A stretch of DNA of 64,000 bases from Pseudomonas frederiksbergensis (GTDB lineage: Bacteria; Pseudomonadota; Gammaproteobacteria; Pseudomonadales; Pseudomonadaceae), in contig NZ_MOBP01000014.1 of NCBI RefSeq assembly GCF_003732665.1, positions 142,605 to 206,604 of the forward strand, given 5' to 3'. The notes beneath the pieces are model-generated. The model saw only the letters and a program-made list of their open reading frames with translations, was not told the origin of the DNA and ran no database searches. Every line of letters begins with the position of its first letter. The first letter of the stretch is position 1. Positions 17,242-26,334 of this stretch are shown here, in pieces. A program made the position numbers and the translations under genes.

Positions 17242-17862
17242 ATGGGCAATCACAAGATCGAGATTCGTCGCAGTAACGTCGAGAAAATCCTGCTGGGGGC
17301 CGAGAAGGTTTTCGCCGAAAAGGGCTTCGGCAGCACCGCCATGGCCGACATCGCCGCCGAAGTGCAACTGCCGCGCTCCAATCTGCATTACTACTTCAGC
17401 ACCAAGGGTGAGTTGTACAGCGCGGTGCTGTTCGACCTGCTGGAAGTGTGGAAGCAGGACGCCTTGTGTTTCGAGATGTTCGACGACCCGCGGGTGGTGC
17501 TCAGCAGCTACATCCGCGCCAAGATGAACCACTCCCGCAGCCGGCCCTACGGTTCGAAAGTCTGGGCCAACGAAATCATCCACGGCGCCCCGACCCTCGG
17601 TGAGAAACTGGACGTGAGCCTGTACGACTGGGCCAAGATGAAAGAAGCGAAAATTCGCCAGTGGGTGGAGGACAAACGCATCCTGCCGGTGGAGCCTTCG
17701 GCGCTGCTGTACATGATCTGGGCCTCGACCCAGCACTACGCGGACTTTGATCACCAGGTGAATATCCTGAATGAGCATCAGCCGTTATCGGACATGCAGT
17801 TCGAGCGGGCGGTGCAGACGGTGACCAGCGTGATATTGCGCGGGATCGGGTTGGAGCCCTGA
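17242..17862 (+). CDS. TetR-family regulator, RutR-like, of pyrimidine degradation
   Basis: 206 residues. The N-terminal HTH contains ILLGAEKVFAEKGFGSTAMA and the recognition helix LPRSNLHYYFSTKGELY. The C-terminal domain matches the RutR C-terminal family (ANEIIHGAPTLGEKL; WASTQHYADFDHQV). RutR binds uracil or thymine. The gene is convergent with preA and closes the pyrimidine cluster, so control of that cluster is the natural inference. A candidate operator palindrome lies at 22417-22434. Confidence 0.85.
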   Translation: MGNHKIEIRRSNVEKILLGAEKVFAEKGFGSTAMADIAAEVQLPRSNLHYYFSTKGELYSAVLFDLLEVWKQDALCFEMFDDPRVVLSSYIRAKMNHSRSRPYGSKVWANEIIHGAPTLGEKLDVSLYDWAKMKEAKIRQWVEDKRILPVEPSALLYMIWASTQHYADFDHQVNILNEHQPLSDMQFERAVQTVTSVILRGIGLEP

Positions 17863-17866
17863 CAGG

Positions 17867-17970
17867 ATCGTTCCCACGCTCCGCGTGGGAATGCCTCAAG
17901 GGACGCTCCGCGTTCCAATGGGACGCGGAGCGTCCCGGGCTGCATTCCCACGCAGAGCGTGGGAACGATC
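17867..17970. repeat. REP-like inverted repeat (ATCGTTCCCACGCTC family)
   Basis: Arms ATCGTTCCCACGCTC and GAGCGTGGGAACGAT enclose a second inverted repeat, GGGACGCTCCGCGTTCC / GGACGCGGAGCGTCCC. It lies between the convergent TetR gene and preA. The family is unrelated to the other REPs in the window and occurs once here. Confidence 0.85.
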
Positions 17971-17975
17971 AACCA

Positions 17976-19250
17976 TCAAACCGCGACGTGGTACGGATTC
18001 CTCGGATCATGATTCCAATCCAGAAACGGCTTGCCGGTATCCATCGGCACCATTTCAATACAATCCGCCACCGGACATGTTATCTGGCACAGATTGCAGC
18101 CCACGCACTCATCATCGATCACTTCATATTTATGCGTCCCGTCCGCCTGCCTGAGGCTGGCAATCGCCTGGTGCGACGTATCCTCGCAAGCAATGTGGCA
18201 ACGCCCACAGCCAATACACGCCTCCTGATCAATCTTCGCAATCACCTGATAGTTGATGTCGAGGTACTTCCAATCGGTGGTATTGCCCACCGCCCGCCCG
18301 GAAAATTCCGACACGCTGGCATAGCCCTGACTGTCCATCCAGCGCGATAAACCGTCCTTCATTTCATCGACGATGCGAAAACCATGCAGCATCGCCGCCG
18401 TGCACACCTGCACCGCGCCACTGCCCAACGCGATGAATTCCGCCGCGTCGCGCCAACTGCCGATGCCGCCAATGCCGCAGATCGGCAGGCCCTGGGTCTG
18501 CGGGTCGCGGGCGATTTCCGCGACCATGTTCAGGGCAATCGGCTTCACCGCCGAGCCGCAATAACCGCCGTGGGTGCTTTGATGGCCGACGGTGGGGATG
18601 GCGACCATTTGTTCCAGGTTGACGCTGGTGATCGAGTTGATCGTATTGATCAGCGACACGGCATCGGCGCCGCCACGGTGGGCCGCACGGGCGGCGACGC
18701 GGATGTCGGTGATGTTCGGCGTGAGCTTGACGATCACCGGCAGCGAGCAATAGGTCTTGCACCAACGTGTGACCTGTTCGACGTACTCCGGCACTTGGCC
18801 GACCGCCGCGCCCATCCCGCGTTCCGGCATGCCGTGGGGGCAACCGAAATTCAGCTCGATGCCATCGGCGCCGGTGGCTTCCACCAGCGGCAGGATGAAT
18901 TTCCACGACTCTTCGACACACGGCACCATCAGCGACACGATCAACGCGCGGTCCGGCCAGTCCTTTTTGACCTGGGTGATTTCCCGCAGGTTGATCTCGA
19001 GGGAGCGGTCGGTGATCAGCTCAATGTTGTTAATGCCCATGACCTCGCGGTTGGCGCCAAAGTGCGCCGAGTATCGCGAAGACACGTTAACCGCCGCCGG
19101 GTCTTCACCCAGGGTTTTCCAGACCACGCCACCCCAACCGGCCTCGAAGGCGCGGACCACGTTGTAGGCTTTGTCGGTGGGTGGCGCGGAGGCCAGCCAG
19201 AACGGATTGGGGGCTTTGATGCCGGCGAAGACAATCGAGAGATCAGCCAT
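17976..19250 (-). CDS. preA: NAD-dependent dihydropyrimidine dehydrogenase, subunit PreA
   Basis: 424 residues. It reduces uracil or thymine to the dihydro form together with PreT. The FMN-binding barrel fills residues 1-300 (NPFWLASAPPT, IELNFGCPHGMPERGMG, IVKLTPNITD). The active-site loop Cys is in HGGYCGSAVKPIAL. A C-terminal ferredoxin domain has two 4Fe-4S motifs, CIGCGRCHIAC and CVGCNLCQITCPVADC. It begins immediately after the preT stop, with zero spacing. Confidence 0.94.
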   Translation of the reverse strand: MADLSIVFAGIKAPNPFWLASAPPTDKAYNVVRAFEAGWGGVVWKTLGEDPAAVNVSSRYSAHFGANREVMGINNIELITDRSLEINLREITQVKKDWPDRALIVSLMVPCVEESWKFILPLVEATGADGIELNFGCPHGMPERGMGAAVGQVPEYVEQVTRWCKTYCSLPVIVKLTPNITDIRVAARAAHRGGADAVSLINTINSITSVNLEQMVAIPTVGHQSTHGGYCGSAVKPIALNMVAEIARDPQTQGLPICGIGGIGSWRDAAEFIALGSGAVQVCTAAMLHGFRIVDEMKDGLSRWMDSQGYASVSEFSGRAVGNTTDWKYLDINYQVIAKIDQEACIGCGRCHIACEDTSHQAIASLRQADGTHKYEVIDDECVGCNLCQITCPVADCIEMVPMDTGKPFLDWNHDPRNPYHVAV

Positions 19251-20618
19251 TTACGCGGCCTCCACGTTGAGCATGAGTTGGGCGTTGATCGCTTCGGCGG
19301 CCAATTTTCCGTGTTGCACCGCTTGCACGGTCAGGTCCTGATCGAGGCTGGTGCAGTCGCCGCCGGCATACACGCCGGGGATGCTGGTGCGCAGGTTTTC
19401 GTCCACCTGAATGCGCTCGCCCTGGCGCTTGAGTTCCCGGGCCAACGGGTCGGCGAGGGCGCTGCCGTCGAAAGCCTGGCCGATGGCTTTGAAGATCGCG
19501 TCGGCGGCCAGTTCGAAGGTTTGCCCGGTGGTTTGCAGGCGACCTTCGACCATGTGCGTGCGAGCAAAACGCATCCCGCGCACATTGCCCTGGTCGTCGA
19601 GCAGCACTTCTTCAGGCTGTGCCCAGGTCAGCAAGCGCACCTGATTCGCCTTGGCGATGTCCTGCTCATGACCGGTGGCGCCCATGTCCTCGACGCCACG
19701 GCGATAGACCAGATTCACGTCGTGGGCACCGAGTCGTGCCATTTGCACCGCCATGTCGATCGCGGTGTTGCCGGCGCCGAGGACGATGCAACGGTCAGCC
19801 AGCGGCAGTTGCGTCAGGTCATCGGCCTGGCGCAGTTCGCGGATGTAATCGGTGGCGGCGACCAGGCCTGGGGCATCTTCGTGATCCAGACCGAGTTGTT
19901 TACTGGCGGCCAGGCCGAGGCCGAGGAACACGGCATCAAATTGCTGGTGCAGCTCACTGAGGGTCAGGTTCTCGCCGAGTTTGTGTCCGTGACGGATCTC
20001 GATGCCACCGATTTGCAGCAGAAAATCCAGTTCCTTTTGCGCGTAATCGTCCATCAGCTTGTACTTGGCGATCCCGTATTCGTTGAGGCCGCCAGCCTTT
20101 TCCCGGGCTTCGAAGATCACCACGTCATGGCCGTGCATGGCGCTGCGGTGAGCGCAGGACAAACCCGCCGGGCCGGCACCGACCACGGCGATGCGCTTGC
20201 CGGTGGCGGCGGCGCGCTGAAACGGATGTTCGCTGAAGTGCGCGTTGTCCACAGCGTAGCGTTGCAGCAGGCCGATCAACACCGGTGCGCACTCATGGTC
20301 GTTGTTGCGCACACAAGCCTGCTGACACAGGATTTCCGTCGGGCACACCCGGGCGCAACTGCCGCCGAGGATGTTCGCCGAAAGGATTTTCTGCGCAGCG
20401 CCCTGGACGTTTTCCGTGTGGATATTGCGGATGAACGACGGAATATCGATCTCGCTCGGACAGGCATTCACGCACGGCGCGTCGTAGCAGTACAGACAGC
20501 GCGAGGCTTCCAGATGGGCCTGACGGTCGTTGAGCGGCGGCGCCAGGTCGGTGAAATGGCCGGCGAGGGCGGCCGCATTCTCGTAGGGATGCGGGAGGTG
20601 GTTCAGGGTCTTGATCAC
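19251..20618 (-). CDS. preT: Dihydropyrimidine dehydrogenase, flavin/FeS subunit PreT
   Basis: 455 residues, GTG start at 20618 with GAGG upstream. It passes electrons from NAD(P)H to PreA. N-terminal cysteine clusters (CLYCYDAPCVNACPSEI; CARVCPTEILCQQACV) bind 4Fe-4S. Next come an FAD motif VVGAGPAGLSCA (about residue 145) and an NAD(P) motif VLGAGNTAIDMA (about residue 275). It is related to the small subunit of glutamate synthase, but the adjoining preA settles the assignment. Confidence 0.92.
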   Translation of the reverse strand: MIKTLNHLPHPYENAAALAGHFTDLAPPLNDRQAHLEASRCLYCYDAPCVNACPSEIDIPSFIRNIHTENVQGAAQKILSANILGGSCARVCPTEILCQQACVRNNDHECAPVLIGLLQRYAVDNAHFSEHPFQRAAATGKRIAVVGAGPAGLSCAHRSAMHGHDVVIFEAREKAGGLNEYGIAKYKLMDDYAQKELDFLLQIGGIEIRHGHKLGENLTLSELHQQFDAVFLGLGLAASKQLGLDHEDAPGLVAATDYIRELRQADDLTQLPLADRCIVLGAGNTAIDMAVQMARLGAHDVNLVYRRGVEDMGATGHEQDIAKANQVRLLTWAQPEEVLLDDQGNVRGMRFARTHMVEGRLQTTGQTFELAADAIFKAIGQAFDGSALADPLARELKRQGERIQVDENLRTSIPGVYAGGDCTSLDQDLTVQAVQHGKLAAEAINAQLMLNVEAA

Positions 20619-20687
20619 GGTTTAAGGCCTCATGGTTTTTGAGGTGTCTGCCTCTGGTGGGCAGTGGGTTTTGTAGTGTCTGGGCCG

Positions 20688-20762
20688 GCCTCTTCGCGGG
20701 CAAGCCTCGCTCCTACAGGGGGACGCATTCCAAATGTGGGAGCGGGCTTGCTCGCGAAGGCC
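20688..20762. repeat. Mixed REP pair between hydA and preT
   Basis: A GCGGGCAAGCCTCGCTCCTA REP is followed by a GTGGGAGCGGGCTTGCTCGC REP in inverted orientation. The two halves belong to different subtypes. The element lies in the 157-bp gap between two cotranscribed genes. Confidence 0.88.
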
Positions 20763-20775
20763 GAAGGCCTCGATC

Positions 20776-22215
20776 TCAGCGCTTGACGGCAACCGGCTTA
20801 TTCAACTCAGCCCGCTTGCTCAGCAAATCAAACACCGCCGGATAAGCCGGCCGTTCGACGTACCGCCCAGCCCCACGCTCGGCGCGCAAGTCGCCATCGG
20901 CCCAGACCACGCGGCCCTGGCTGACGGTATGGCTGGGCACGCCGCGCACGGTCTTGCCTTCGAAGATGTTGAAGTCCACTTGCTGATGGTGGGTTTTGGC
21001 GGAGATGGTGCGCGTGCCTTCCGGGTCCCACAGCACCAGATCCGCATCAGCGCCGACGCGGATCGCGCCTTTGCGTGGGTAGAGGTTGAAGATCTTCGCG
21101 GTGTTGGTGGAGGTGAGGGCGACGAAGTCCTGCATCGTAAAGCGACCGGTGTTCACCCCTTCATCCCAGAGCAGCGCCATGCGGTCTTCGATGCCGGCGG
21201 TGCCATTTGGGATCTTGCTGAAGTCGTCACGCCCCGCAGCTTTTTGCTCGGCGCAGAAGCAGCAATGATCGGTGGCGGTGGTGTGCAGGTTGCCGGATTG
21301 CAAGCCATGCCAAAGCGCTTCCTGATGACCGCGCGGGCGGAACGGTGGGCTCATCACGTAACCGGCGGCGGTCTGCCAGTCCGGGTGTTGATAGACGCTG
21401 TCGTCCAGCAGCAGATGCCCGGCGAGGACTTCGCCGTACACCGGTTGGCCCTTGCTGCGGGCATAGGTGATTTCGTCGAGGGCTTCCTTGGTCGAGACGT
21501 GGACCAGGTACAACGGCGTGCCGATGGTTTCGGCGATGCGGATCGCCCGGCTCGCCGCTTCACCTTCCACTTGCGAAGGCCGGGACAGCGGATGCGCTTC
21601 CGGCCCGGTAATGCCCTGGGCCATCAACTTGCGTTGCAGGTGATAGACCAACTCACCGTTTTCCGCATGCACGGTCGGCACCGCGCCGAGTTCCAGGCAG
21701 CGCTCGAAACTCGCCACCAGGGTGTCGTCGGCGGCCATGATCGCGTTCTTGTAGGCCATGAAATGCTTGAAGCTGTTGATGCCGTGATGGCTGACCAGCT
21801 CGGCCATTTCCTCGCGTACTTGCTCGCTCCACCAAGTGATCGCGACGTGGAAGCCGTAGTCCGACGCCGACTTCTCGGCCCAGCCACGCCACTGATGAAA
21901 CGCTTCCATCAACGATTGCTGCGGGTTGGGAATCACGAAGTCGATGATCGACGTCGTGCCTCCGGCCAGACCTGCTGCGGTGCCACTGAAAAAGTCTTCA
22001 CTGGCCACCGTGCCCATGAAGGGCAGTTGCATGTGGGTGTGGGGGTCGATGCCGCCGGGCATCAGGTATTGACCGCTGCCGTCGAGCACTTCGGCACCGG
22101 CGGGAACATCGAGGTTTTCACCAATGGCCTTGATCACGCCGTCGGCGCAATACACATCAGCACGGTAACTTTCATCATGGGTAATAACGGTGGCGCCACG
22201 GATCAACAGAGACAT
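20776..22215 (-). CDS. hydA: Dihydropyrimidinase (D-hydantoinase)
   Basis: 479 residues, the usual length. It opens the dihydropyrimidine ring to the N-carbamoyl-beta-amino acid. The metal-binding GGIDPHTHMQLPF lies near residue 55. The carboxylated Lys is expected in the NSFKHFMAYKNAIM segment near 150. Further His ligands are in TVHAENGEL and LYLVHVSTKEAL, and the Asp in TATDHCCFC. It is the first gene of the hydA-preT-preA row and is divergent from the transporter gene. Confidence 0.94.
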   Translation of the reverse strand: MSLLIRGATVITHDESYRADVYCADGVIKAIGENLDVPAGAEVLDGSGQYLMPGGIDPHTHMQLPFMGTVASEDFFSGTAAGLAGGTTSIIDFVIPNPQQSLMEAFHQWRGWAEKSASDYGFHVAITWWSEQVREEMAELVSHHGINSFKHFMAYKNAIMAADDTLVASFERCLELGAVPTVHAENGELVYHLQRKLMAQGITGPEAHPLSRPSQVEGEAASRAIRIAETIGTPLYLVHVSTKEALDEITYARSKGQPVYGEVLAGHLLLDDSVYQHPDWQTAAGYVMSPPFRPRGHQEALWHGLQSGNLHTTATDHCCFCAEQKAAGRDDFSKIPNGTAGIEDRMALLWDEGVNTGRFTMQDFVALTSTNTAKIFNLYPRKGAIRVGADADLVLWDPEGTRTISAKTHHQQVDFNIFEGKTVRGVPSHTVSQGRVVWADGDLRAERGAGRYVERPAYPAVFDLLSKRAELNKPVAVKR

Positions 22216-22416
22216 TCCGAGTTCCTCGCAGGCATGACCGACTTATGCCGGTTCTAAATGTTTTATATGAAGCCGACGCAAACAGGTGTATTCCTGTCAA
22301 CGCTGTCAGGAATAGACGCTAGCTGGTGTTGATGGAATGAGCAAGATTATTTTTTATAAGCTTATATCGATATTAAGCTGTTGAAAAATAACGATAAAAA
22401 ATCAAAATCACCAAAA

Positions 22417-22434
22417 TGGTGAGGCCTCTCACCA
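22417..22434. promoter_or_regulatory. Operator-like palindrome in the hydA-transporter divergent region
   Basis: TGGTGAG-GCCT-CTCACCA is a perfect inverted repeat with 7-bp arms. It lies in the 621-bp intergenic region 22216-22836 between the divergent hydA and NCS1 transporter genes. The surrounding stretch 22330-22415 is very AT-rich, and a TTGACA occurs at about 22447. It is a candidate site for the RutR-like TetR protein. The rest of the gap, 22450-22836, shows no ORF or repeat I can support. Confidence 0.45.
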
Positions 22435-22836
22435 ATTTGACGCACTTGACAGGATCGAAAAAAAGACCAGATTTCCTATGTGAAATCAGCCGCTTGAGGA
22501 TGGACTATGGTTGATGCGCAAGTTTGAAAAAAAGATCGATGCACCAGATTGAGTCCTGACTGTTCCGACAACTTTCTGCACATTCCGCCTGAGTGGCGTG
22601 GCAAGTAATCGAAGACTCAATAGTTGAATGAATAAAACTGATAAACATCAGTTGTTTAGCAAAGTTTTATGGCACGGCAAGAGGCGCCAGCGGGGACCCC
22701 GGCACGTTTATTGATGCCGCCGCTGATACCTTGGCCGGGCCATGAAAGTTGTCAGTTCCTCCGGCCATCGTCGGCTCGCGCTCCTTGGCGCCAGCCCCTG
22801 ATGAGCAAAAAATAATTCAAAGAAAGTGGAGCGGCC

Positions 22837-24321
22837 ATGCAACAGATCAGATCGCAAGTGACCGAGCGCGACGGCTTGTTTGAGCTAGAAGCCGGCACCG
22901 ACGTCCTCGACAGTCCCCGTTACAACCACGACATGGCACCGACCAAGGTGCACGAACGAACCTGGAACAAATGGCACATCACCGCGCTGTGGATTGGTAT
23001 GTCGATCTGCGTGCCCACGTACACCCTCGGTGGGGTGCTCACCGCGTATTTCGGCCTGAGTGTCGGCGAAGCGTTATTGGCGATTCTGTTTGCCAACCTC
23101 ATCGTGCTGATCCCGCTGACCCTCAACGCGTTCGCCGGGACCAAGTACGGTATCCCGTTTCCGGTGTTGCTGCGCTCGTCCTTCGGCATCCTCGGCTCCA
23201 ACGTGCCGTGTCTGATTCGGGCGCTGGTGGCGTGCGGCTGGTTTGGCATTCAGACGATGTTCGGCGGGTTGGCCATTCACCTGTTTCTGGGTTCAATTTT
23301 CGAAGGCTGGAAATCCCTTGGCGGCACCGGTGAAGTGATCGGTTTCATGATCTTTTGGGCGCTGAATCTGTGGGTGGTGCTGCGCGGTGCCGAGTCGATC
23401 AAATGGCTGGAAACCCTGTCTGCGCCGTTGTTGGTGGCAGTCGGCATCGGCCTGCTGGTGTGGGCGATGCCCAATGTGTCGATGACCGAATTGCTGGCGA
23501 TCCCGCCCAAACGTCCGGAAGGCGCGAGCGTGGTCAGTTACTTCGCCGCCGGGCTGACGGCGATGGTCGGGTTCTGGGCCACGCTGTCGCTGAACATCCC
23601 CGACTTCAGCCGCTACGCCAAAAGCCAGAAGGACCAGATCCTCGGGCAGATTTTCGGCTTGCCGCTGACCATGTTCCTGTTCGCCGCCCTCGGCGTAGTG
23701 ATGACCGCCGCGTCGGTGAAACTGGTGGGCGTGACCGTCTCTGATCCAGTGAGCCTGATCGGCCATATCCAGAGCCCGGTGTGGGTCGCGGTGGCCATGG
23801 CGCTGATCATCATTGCCACGCTGTCGACCAACACCGCCGCCAATATTGTCTCGCCGACCAACGACTTCCAGAACATCGCGCCCAAGGTCATCAACCGCAC
23901 CAAAGCAGTGATGCTGACGGGTGTGGTCGGGTTGCTGCTGATGGGCCATGAACTGCTGAAAAAACTTGGGCTGATCGTTTCTGACGTGAGCCTGGAAACC
24001 GTCTATTCCAACTGGTTGCTCGGCTATTCCAGCCTGCTCGGACCGATTGCCGGGATCATGGTGGTGGACTATTTCCTGATCAAGAAACAGCAACTGGATT
24101 TGGCCGGGCTCTATCGCGATGACGTGTACCCGGCGTGGAACTGGTTTGGTTTTATCGCGTTTGGCGTGCCCGTGGTGCTGACCTTGTTGTCGCTCGGTAG
24201 CGATGCGTTTAGCTGGTTTTACAGCTATGGCTGGTTTACCGGGTCGGCGCTGGGTGGGGTGATTTATTACGGGTTGTGTTCGATGCGGACCAGTCCGTCT
24301 GTTGTGAAGTCTTCGGTGTAA
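22837..24321 (+). CDS. NCS1-family nucleobase transporter
   Basis: 494 residues with about 12 hydrophobic helices. NCS1 features are the N-terminal DMAPTKVHERTWNKWHI, the GTKYGIPFPVLLRSSFGI segment in helix 3, LNIPDFSRYAKSQKDQ and SPTNDFQNIAPKVINRTKA. It imports nucleobases or hydantoins with a cation. The flanking dihydropyrimidinase and carbamoyl amidohydrolase genes make uracil, thymine or dihydropyrimidine the probable substrate. GAAAGTGGAG precedes ATG 22837. Confidence 0.9.
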   Translation: MQQIRSQVTERDGLFELEAGTDVLDSPRYNHDMAPTKVHERTWNKWHITALWIGMSICVPTYTLGGVLTAYFGLSVGEALLAILFANLIVLIPLTLNAFAGTKYGIPFPVLLRSSFGILGSNVPCLIRALVACGWFGIQTMFGGLAIHLFLGSIFEGWKSLGGTGEVIGFMIFWALNLWVVLRGAESIKWLETLSAPLLVAVGIGLLVWAMPNVSMTELLAIPPKRPEGASVVSYFAAGLTAMVGFWATLSLNIPDFSRYAKSQKDQILGQIFGLPLTMFLFAALGVVMTAASVKLVGVTVSDPVSLIGHIQSPVWVAVAMALIIIATLSTNTAANIVSPTNDFQNIAPKVINRTKAVMLTGVVGLLLMGHELLKKLGLIVSDVSLETVYSNWLLGYSSLLGPIAGIMVVDYFLIKKQQLDLAGLYRDDVYPAWNWFGFIAFGVPVVLTLLSLGSDAFSWFYSYGWFTGSALGGVIYYGLCSMRTSPSVVKSSV

Positions 24322-24326
24322 GGGAT

Positions 24327-24406
24327 GGCCTCTTCGCGAGCAAGCCTCGCTCCTACATTTGGAATGCGTTCCCCTGTAGGAGCGAGGCTTGCCCGCGAAG
24401 ACGGCC
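24327..24406. repeat. REPIN (TAGGAGCGAGGCTTGCCCGC variant)
   Basis: Inverted REP pair between the transporter and the amidohydrolase gene, immediately after the transporter stop. Confidence 0.92.
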
Positions 24407-24464
24407 GCATAAACACCAAAGAACTACCTGAAGAAACTCATAAGAACCGCCTGAGGAGATCCCC

Positions 24465-25748
24465 ATGAACGCTGCCGTAGACGTTCTGCAATCCACCCAT
24501 CAGCACATCAACCGCGACCGCTTGTGGCAGTCGCTCATGGAACTGGCCAAGCTCGGCGCCACGGTCAAGGGCGGCGTGTGTCGCCTGGCCCTGACCGACC
24601 TCGATCGCCAGGCCCGGGACATGTTCGTCAACTGGTGCGAGGAGGCCGGTTGCACCGTCACCGTTGATGGCATCGGCAACATCTTCGCCCGTCGCCCCGG
24701 GCGCAACCCGGACTTGCCACCGGTGATGACCGGCAGCCACATCGACACCCAACCCACGGGTGGCAAGTTCGACGGCTGCTTCGGCGTGCTTGCCGGCGTG
24801 GAAGTGCTGCGCACCCTCAACGACCTCGGCGTGGAAACCGAAGCGCCGCTGGAAGTGGTGGTCTGGACCAACGAAGAAGGCTCGCGTTTTCCGCCGTGCA
24901 TGATGGGCTCCGGGGTGTTCGCGGAAAAATTCACCCTCGAAGAAACCCTGGCCAAGGTTGATGTCGACGGCGTTTCGGTCGGCGATGCGCTGAACGCCAT
25001 CGGTTATGCCGGGCCGCGCAAGGTCAGCGGCCATGCGGTCGGCGCCTATTTCGAAGCGCACATCGAACAAGGCCCGATCCTCGAAGACGAACACAAAACC
25101 ATCGGCATCGTCATGGGCGCCCTCGGCCAGAAATGGTTCGACCTGAAGTTGCGCGGCGTCGAAGCCCACGCCGGCCCGACCCCGATGCATCTGCGCAAGG
25201 ACGCCCTGGTCGGCGCCGCCGTCATCGTAGGCGCCGTCAACCGCGCCGCCCTCGGCCATCAACCCCACGCCTGCGGCACCGTCGGCTGCCTGCAAGCCTA
25301 CCCGGGCTCGCGCAACGTGATCCCCGGCGAAGTGCGCATGACCCTCGACTTCCGGCATCTGGAACCGGCGCGCCTGGACTCGATGATCGCTGAAGTGCGC
25401 GAAGTCATCGAAACCACCTGCGAGGAACACGGCCTCACCTTCGAACTGACCCCCACCGCCGACTTCCCGCCGCTGTACTTCGACAAGGGCTGTGTCGAAG
25501 CCGTGCGCGGCGCCGCCCAAGGGCTAGGCTTGTCACACATGGAGATCGTCAGCGGGGCAGGGCACGACGCAATCTTCCTCGCCGAACTCGGCCCCGCCGG
25601 GATGATCTTCGTACCCTGCGAAGGCGGCATCAGCCACAACGAAATCGAAAACGCCGCGCCGCAGGATCTGGCGGATGGCTGTGCGGTGTTGTTGCGGGCG
25701 ATGCTCGCGGCATCGGCGGCGATTGCCAGTGGTCAACTCGCGGCTTGA
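24465..25748 (+). CDS. Zn-dependent N-carbamoyl amidohydrolase (beta-ureidopropionase type)
   Basis: 427 residues, M20-related hydantoinase/carbamoylase family. Metal ligands appear in GSHIDTQPTGGKFDGCFG (His, Asp), in TNEEGSRFPP (Glu pair) and in SGAGHDAIFLAEL (His). It would remove the carbamoyl group from N-carbamoyl-beta-alanine or -aminoisobutyrate, the last step of reductive pyrimidine breakdown. The reaction is inferred from the cluster; L-carbamoylases share the fold. GAGGAGATC precedes ATG 24465. Codirectional with the transporter. Confidence 0.9.
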   Translation: MNAAVDVLQSTHQHINRDRLWQSLMELAKLGATVKGGVCRLALTDLDRQARDMFVNWCEEAGCTVTVDGIGNIFARRPGRNPDLPPVMTGSHIDTQPTGGKFDGCFGVLAGVEVLRTLNDLGVETEAPLEVVVWTNEEGSRFPPCMMGSGVFAEKFTLEETLAKVDVDGVSVGDALNAIGYAGPRKVSGHAVGAYFEAHIEQGPILEDEHKTIGIVMGALGQKWFDLKLRGVEAHAGPTPMHLRKDALVGAAVIVGAVNRAALGHQPHACGTVGCLQAYPGSRNVIPGEVRMTLDFRHLEPARLDSMIAEVREVIETTCEEHGLTFELTPTADFPPLYFDKGCVEAVRGAAQGLGLSHMEIVSGAGHDAIFLAELGPAGMIFVPCEGGISHNEIENAAPQDLADGCAVLLRAMLAASAAIASGQLAA

Positions 25749-25763
25749 GTTGAACACCTTCGA

Positions 25764-25792
25764 TTGTTCACGCCCCGATGCGGCGTGAACAA
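25764..25792. terminator. Hairpin after the amidohydrolase gene
   Basis: Perfect 11-bp stem TTGTTCACGCC / GGCGTGAACAA with a 7-base loop, 16 bases after the stop. It lacks a U tract, so it may be a weak or factor-assisted terminator or an mRNA 3' stabiliser. Confidence 0.5.
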
Positions 25793-25800
25793 CCGATCCC

Positions 25801-25835
25801 CCGTAGGAGCTGCCGAAGGCTGCGATCTTTTGATC
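25801..25835. repeat. Single REP next to the RAYT gene
   Basis: One copy of GTAGGAGCTGCCGAAGGCTG followed by CGATCTTTTGATC, directly beyond the RAYT stop. A short ATCTTGATCTTGATCTT run follows. Confidence 0.85.
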
Positions 25836-25848
25836 TTGATCTTGATCT

Positions 25849-26307
25849 TCAAATCCAAATCGCATCCCACAACGGATAGTCGCCCATCCGTTTTACCAAC
25901 CCTGCCCGCAACGGGTTCATGACGATGTACCGCGCGGCGCCCTTGATATCTTCATCCTGGCGTAACGCCCGGTCGTAATAACCGCGTTGCCACAATCGGC
26001 CTTGATCGCCACGCCGAAGATTGATCGAACGACTGCTCCTGGATTTGATGCGGCACATCAGCTCGGCCAAGGTGCCGTTATGCAGCTCCACCAACCAATG
26101 CAAGTGATCCGGCATCACGACCCAGGCCATGGACGTGACGTTCGATGTTTCGTCTGCGCTACGCAGTTGATCGACCAAAAGTCGCCCCAGCCGCCAATCG
26201 GCGAACACGGGTCGACGTTGTTCGGTGACGGCGGTCAGCAGATAGATGCGACCGGATTCGGAGAAACGAGCTTTGCGCAGGCGACATCCATGTGCAGCAA
26301 CAGGCAT
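25849..26307 (-). CDS. REP-associated tyrosine transposase (RAYT)
   Basis: 152 residues, Y1/IS200-like domain. The HUH motif is visible as HLH in MPDHLHWLVEL. The catalytic tyrosine lies in AARYIVMNPLRAGLVKR, the signature of RAYTs. A basic patch RIKSRSSRSINLRRGDQGR precedes WQRGYYDRALR. AAGGAGGGCAAAGGA before ATG 26307 is an excellent ribosome site. It is bracketed on both sides by REPs of the GTAGGAGCTGCC family, which are therefore its likely substrates. RAYTs are usually single-copy and vertically kept and are proposed to spread REPINs (established knowledge). It appears intact. Confidence 0.93.
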   Translation of the reverse strand: MPVAAHGCRLRKARFSESGRIYLLTAVTEQRRPVFADWRLGRLLVDQLRSADETSNVTSMAWVVMPDHLHWLVELHNGTLAELMCRIKSRSSRSINLRRGDQGRLWQRGYYDRALRQDEDIKGAARYIVMNPLRAGLVKRMGDYPLWDAIWI

Positions 26308-26334
26308 TCCTTTGCCCTCCTTGGAGTGGTGATA

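Noticed and set aside
18384..20642. 752-codon open frame antisense to preA and preT
   Set aside because: Antisense shadow of two clearly identified enzymes; low-complexity composition and no ribosome site.
22640..22720. Possible sigma-54 promoter (TGGCACGGCAAGAGG) before the NCS1 transporter
   Set aside because: The GG-N10-GC spacing is not met, so no sigma-54 site is claimed.
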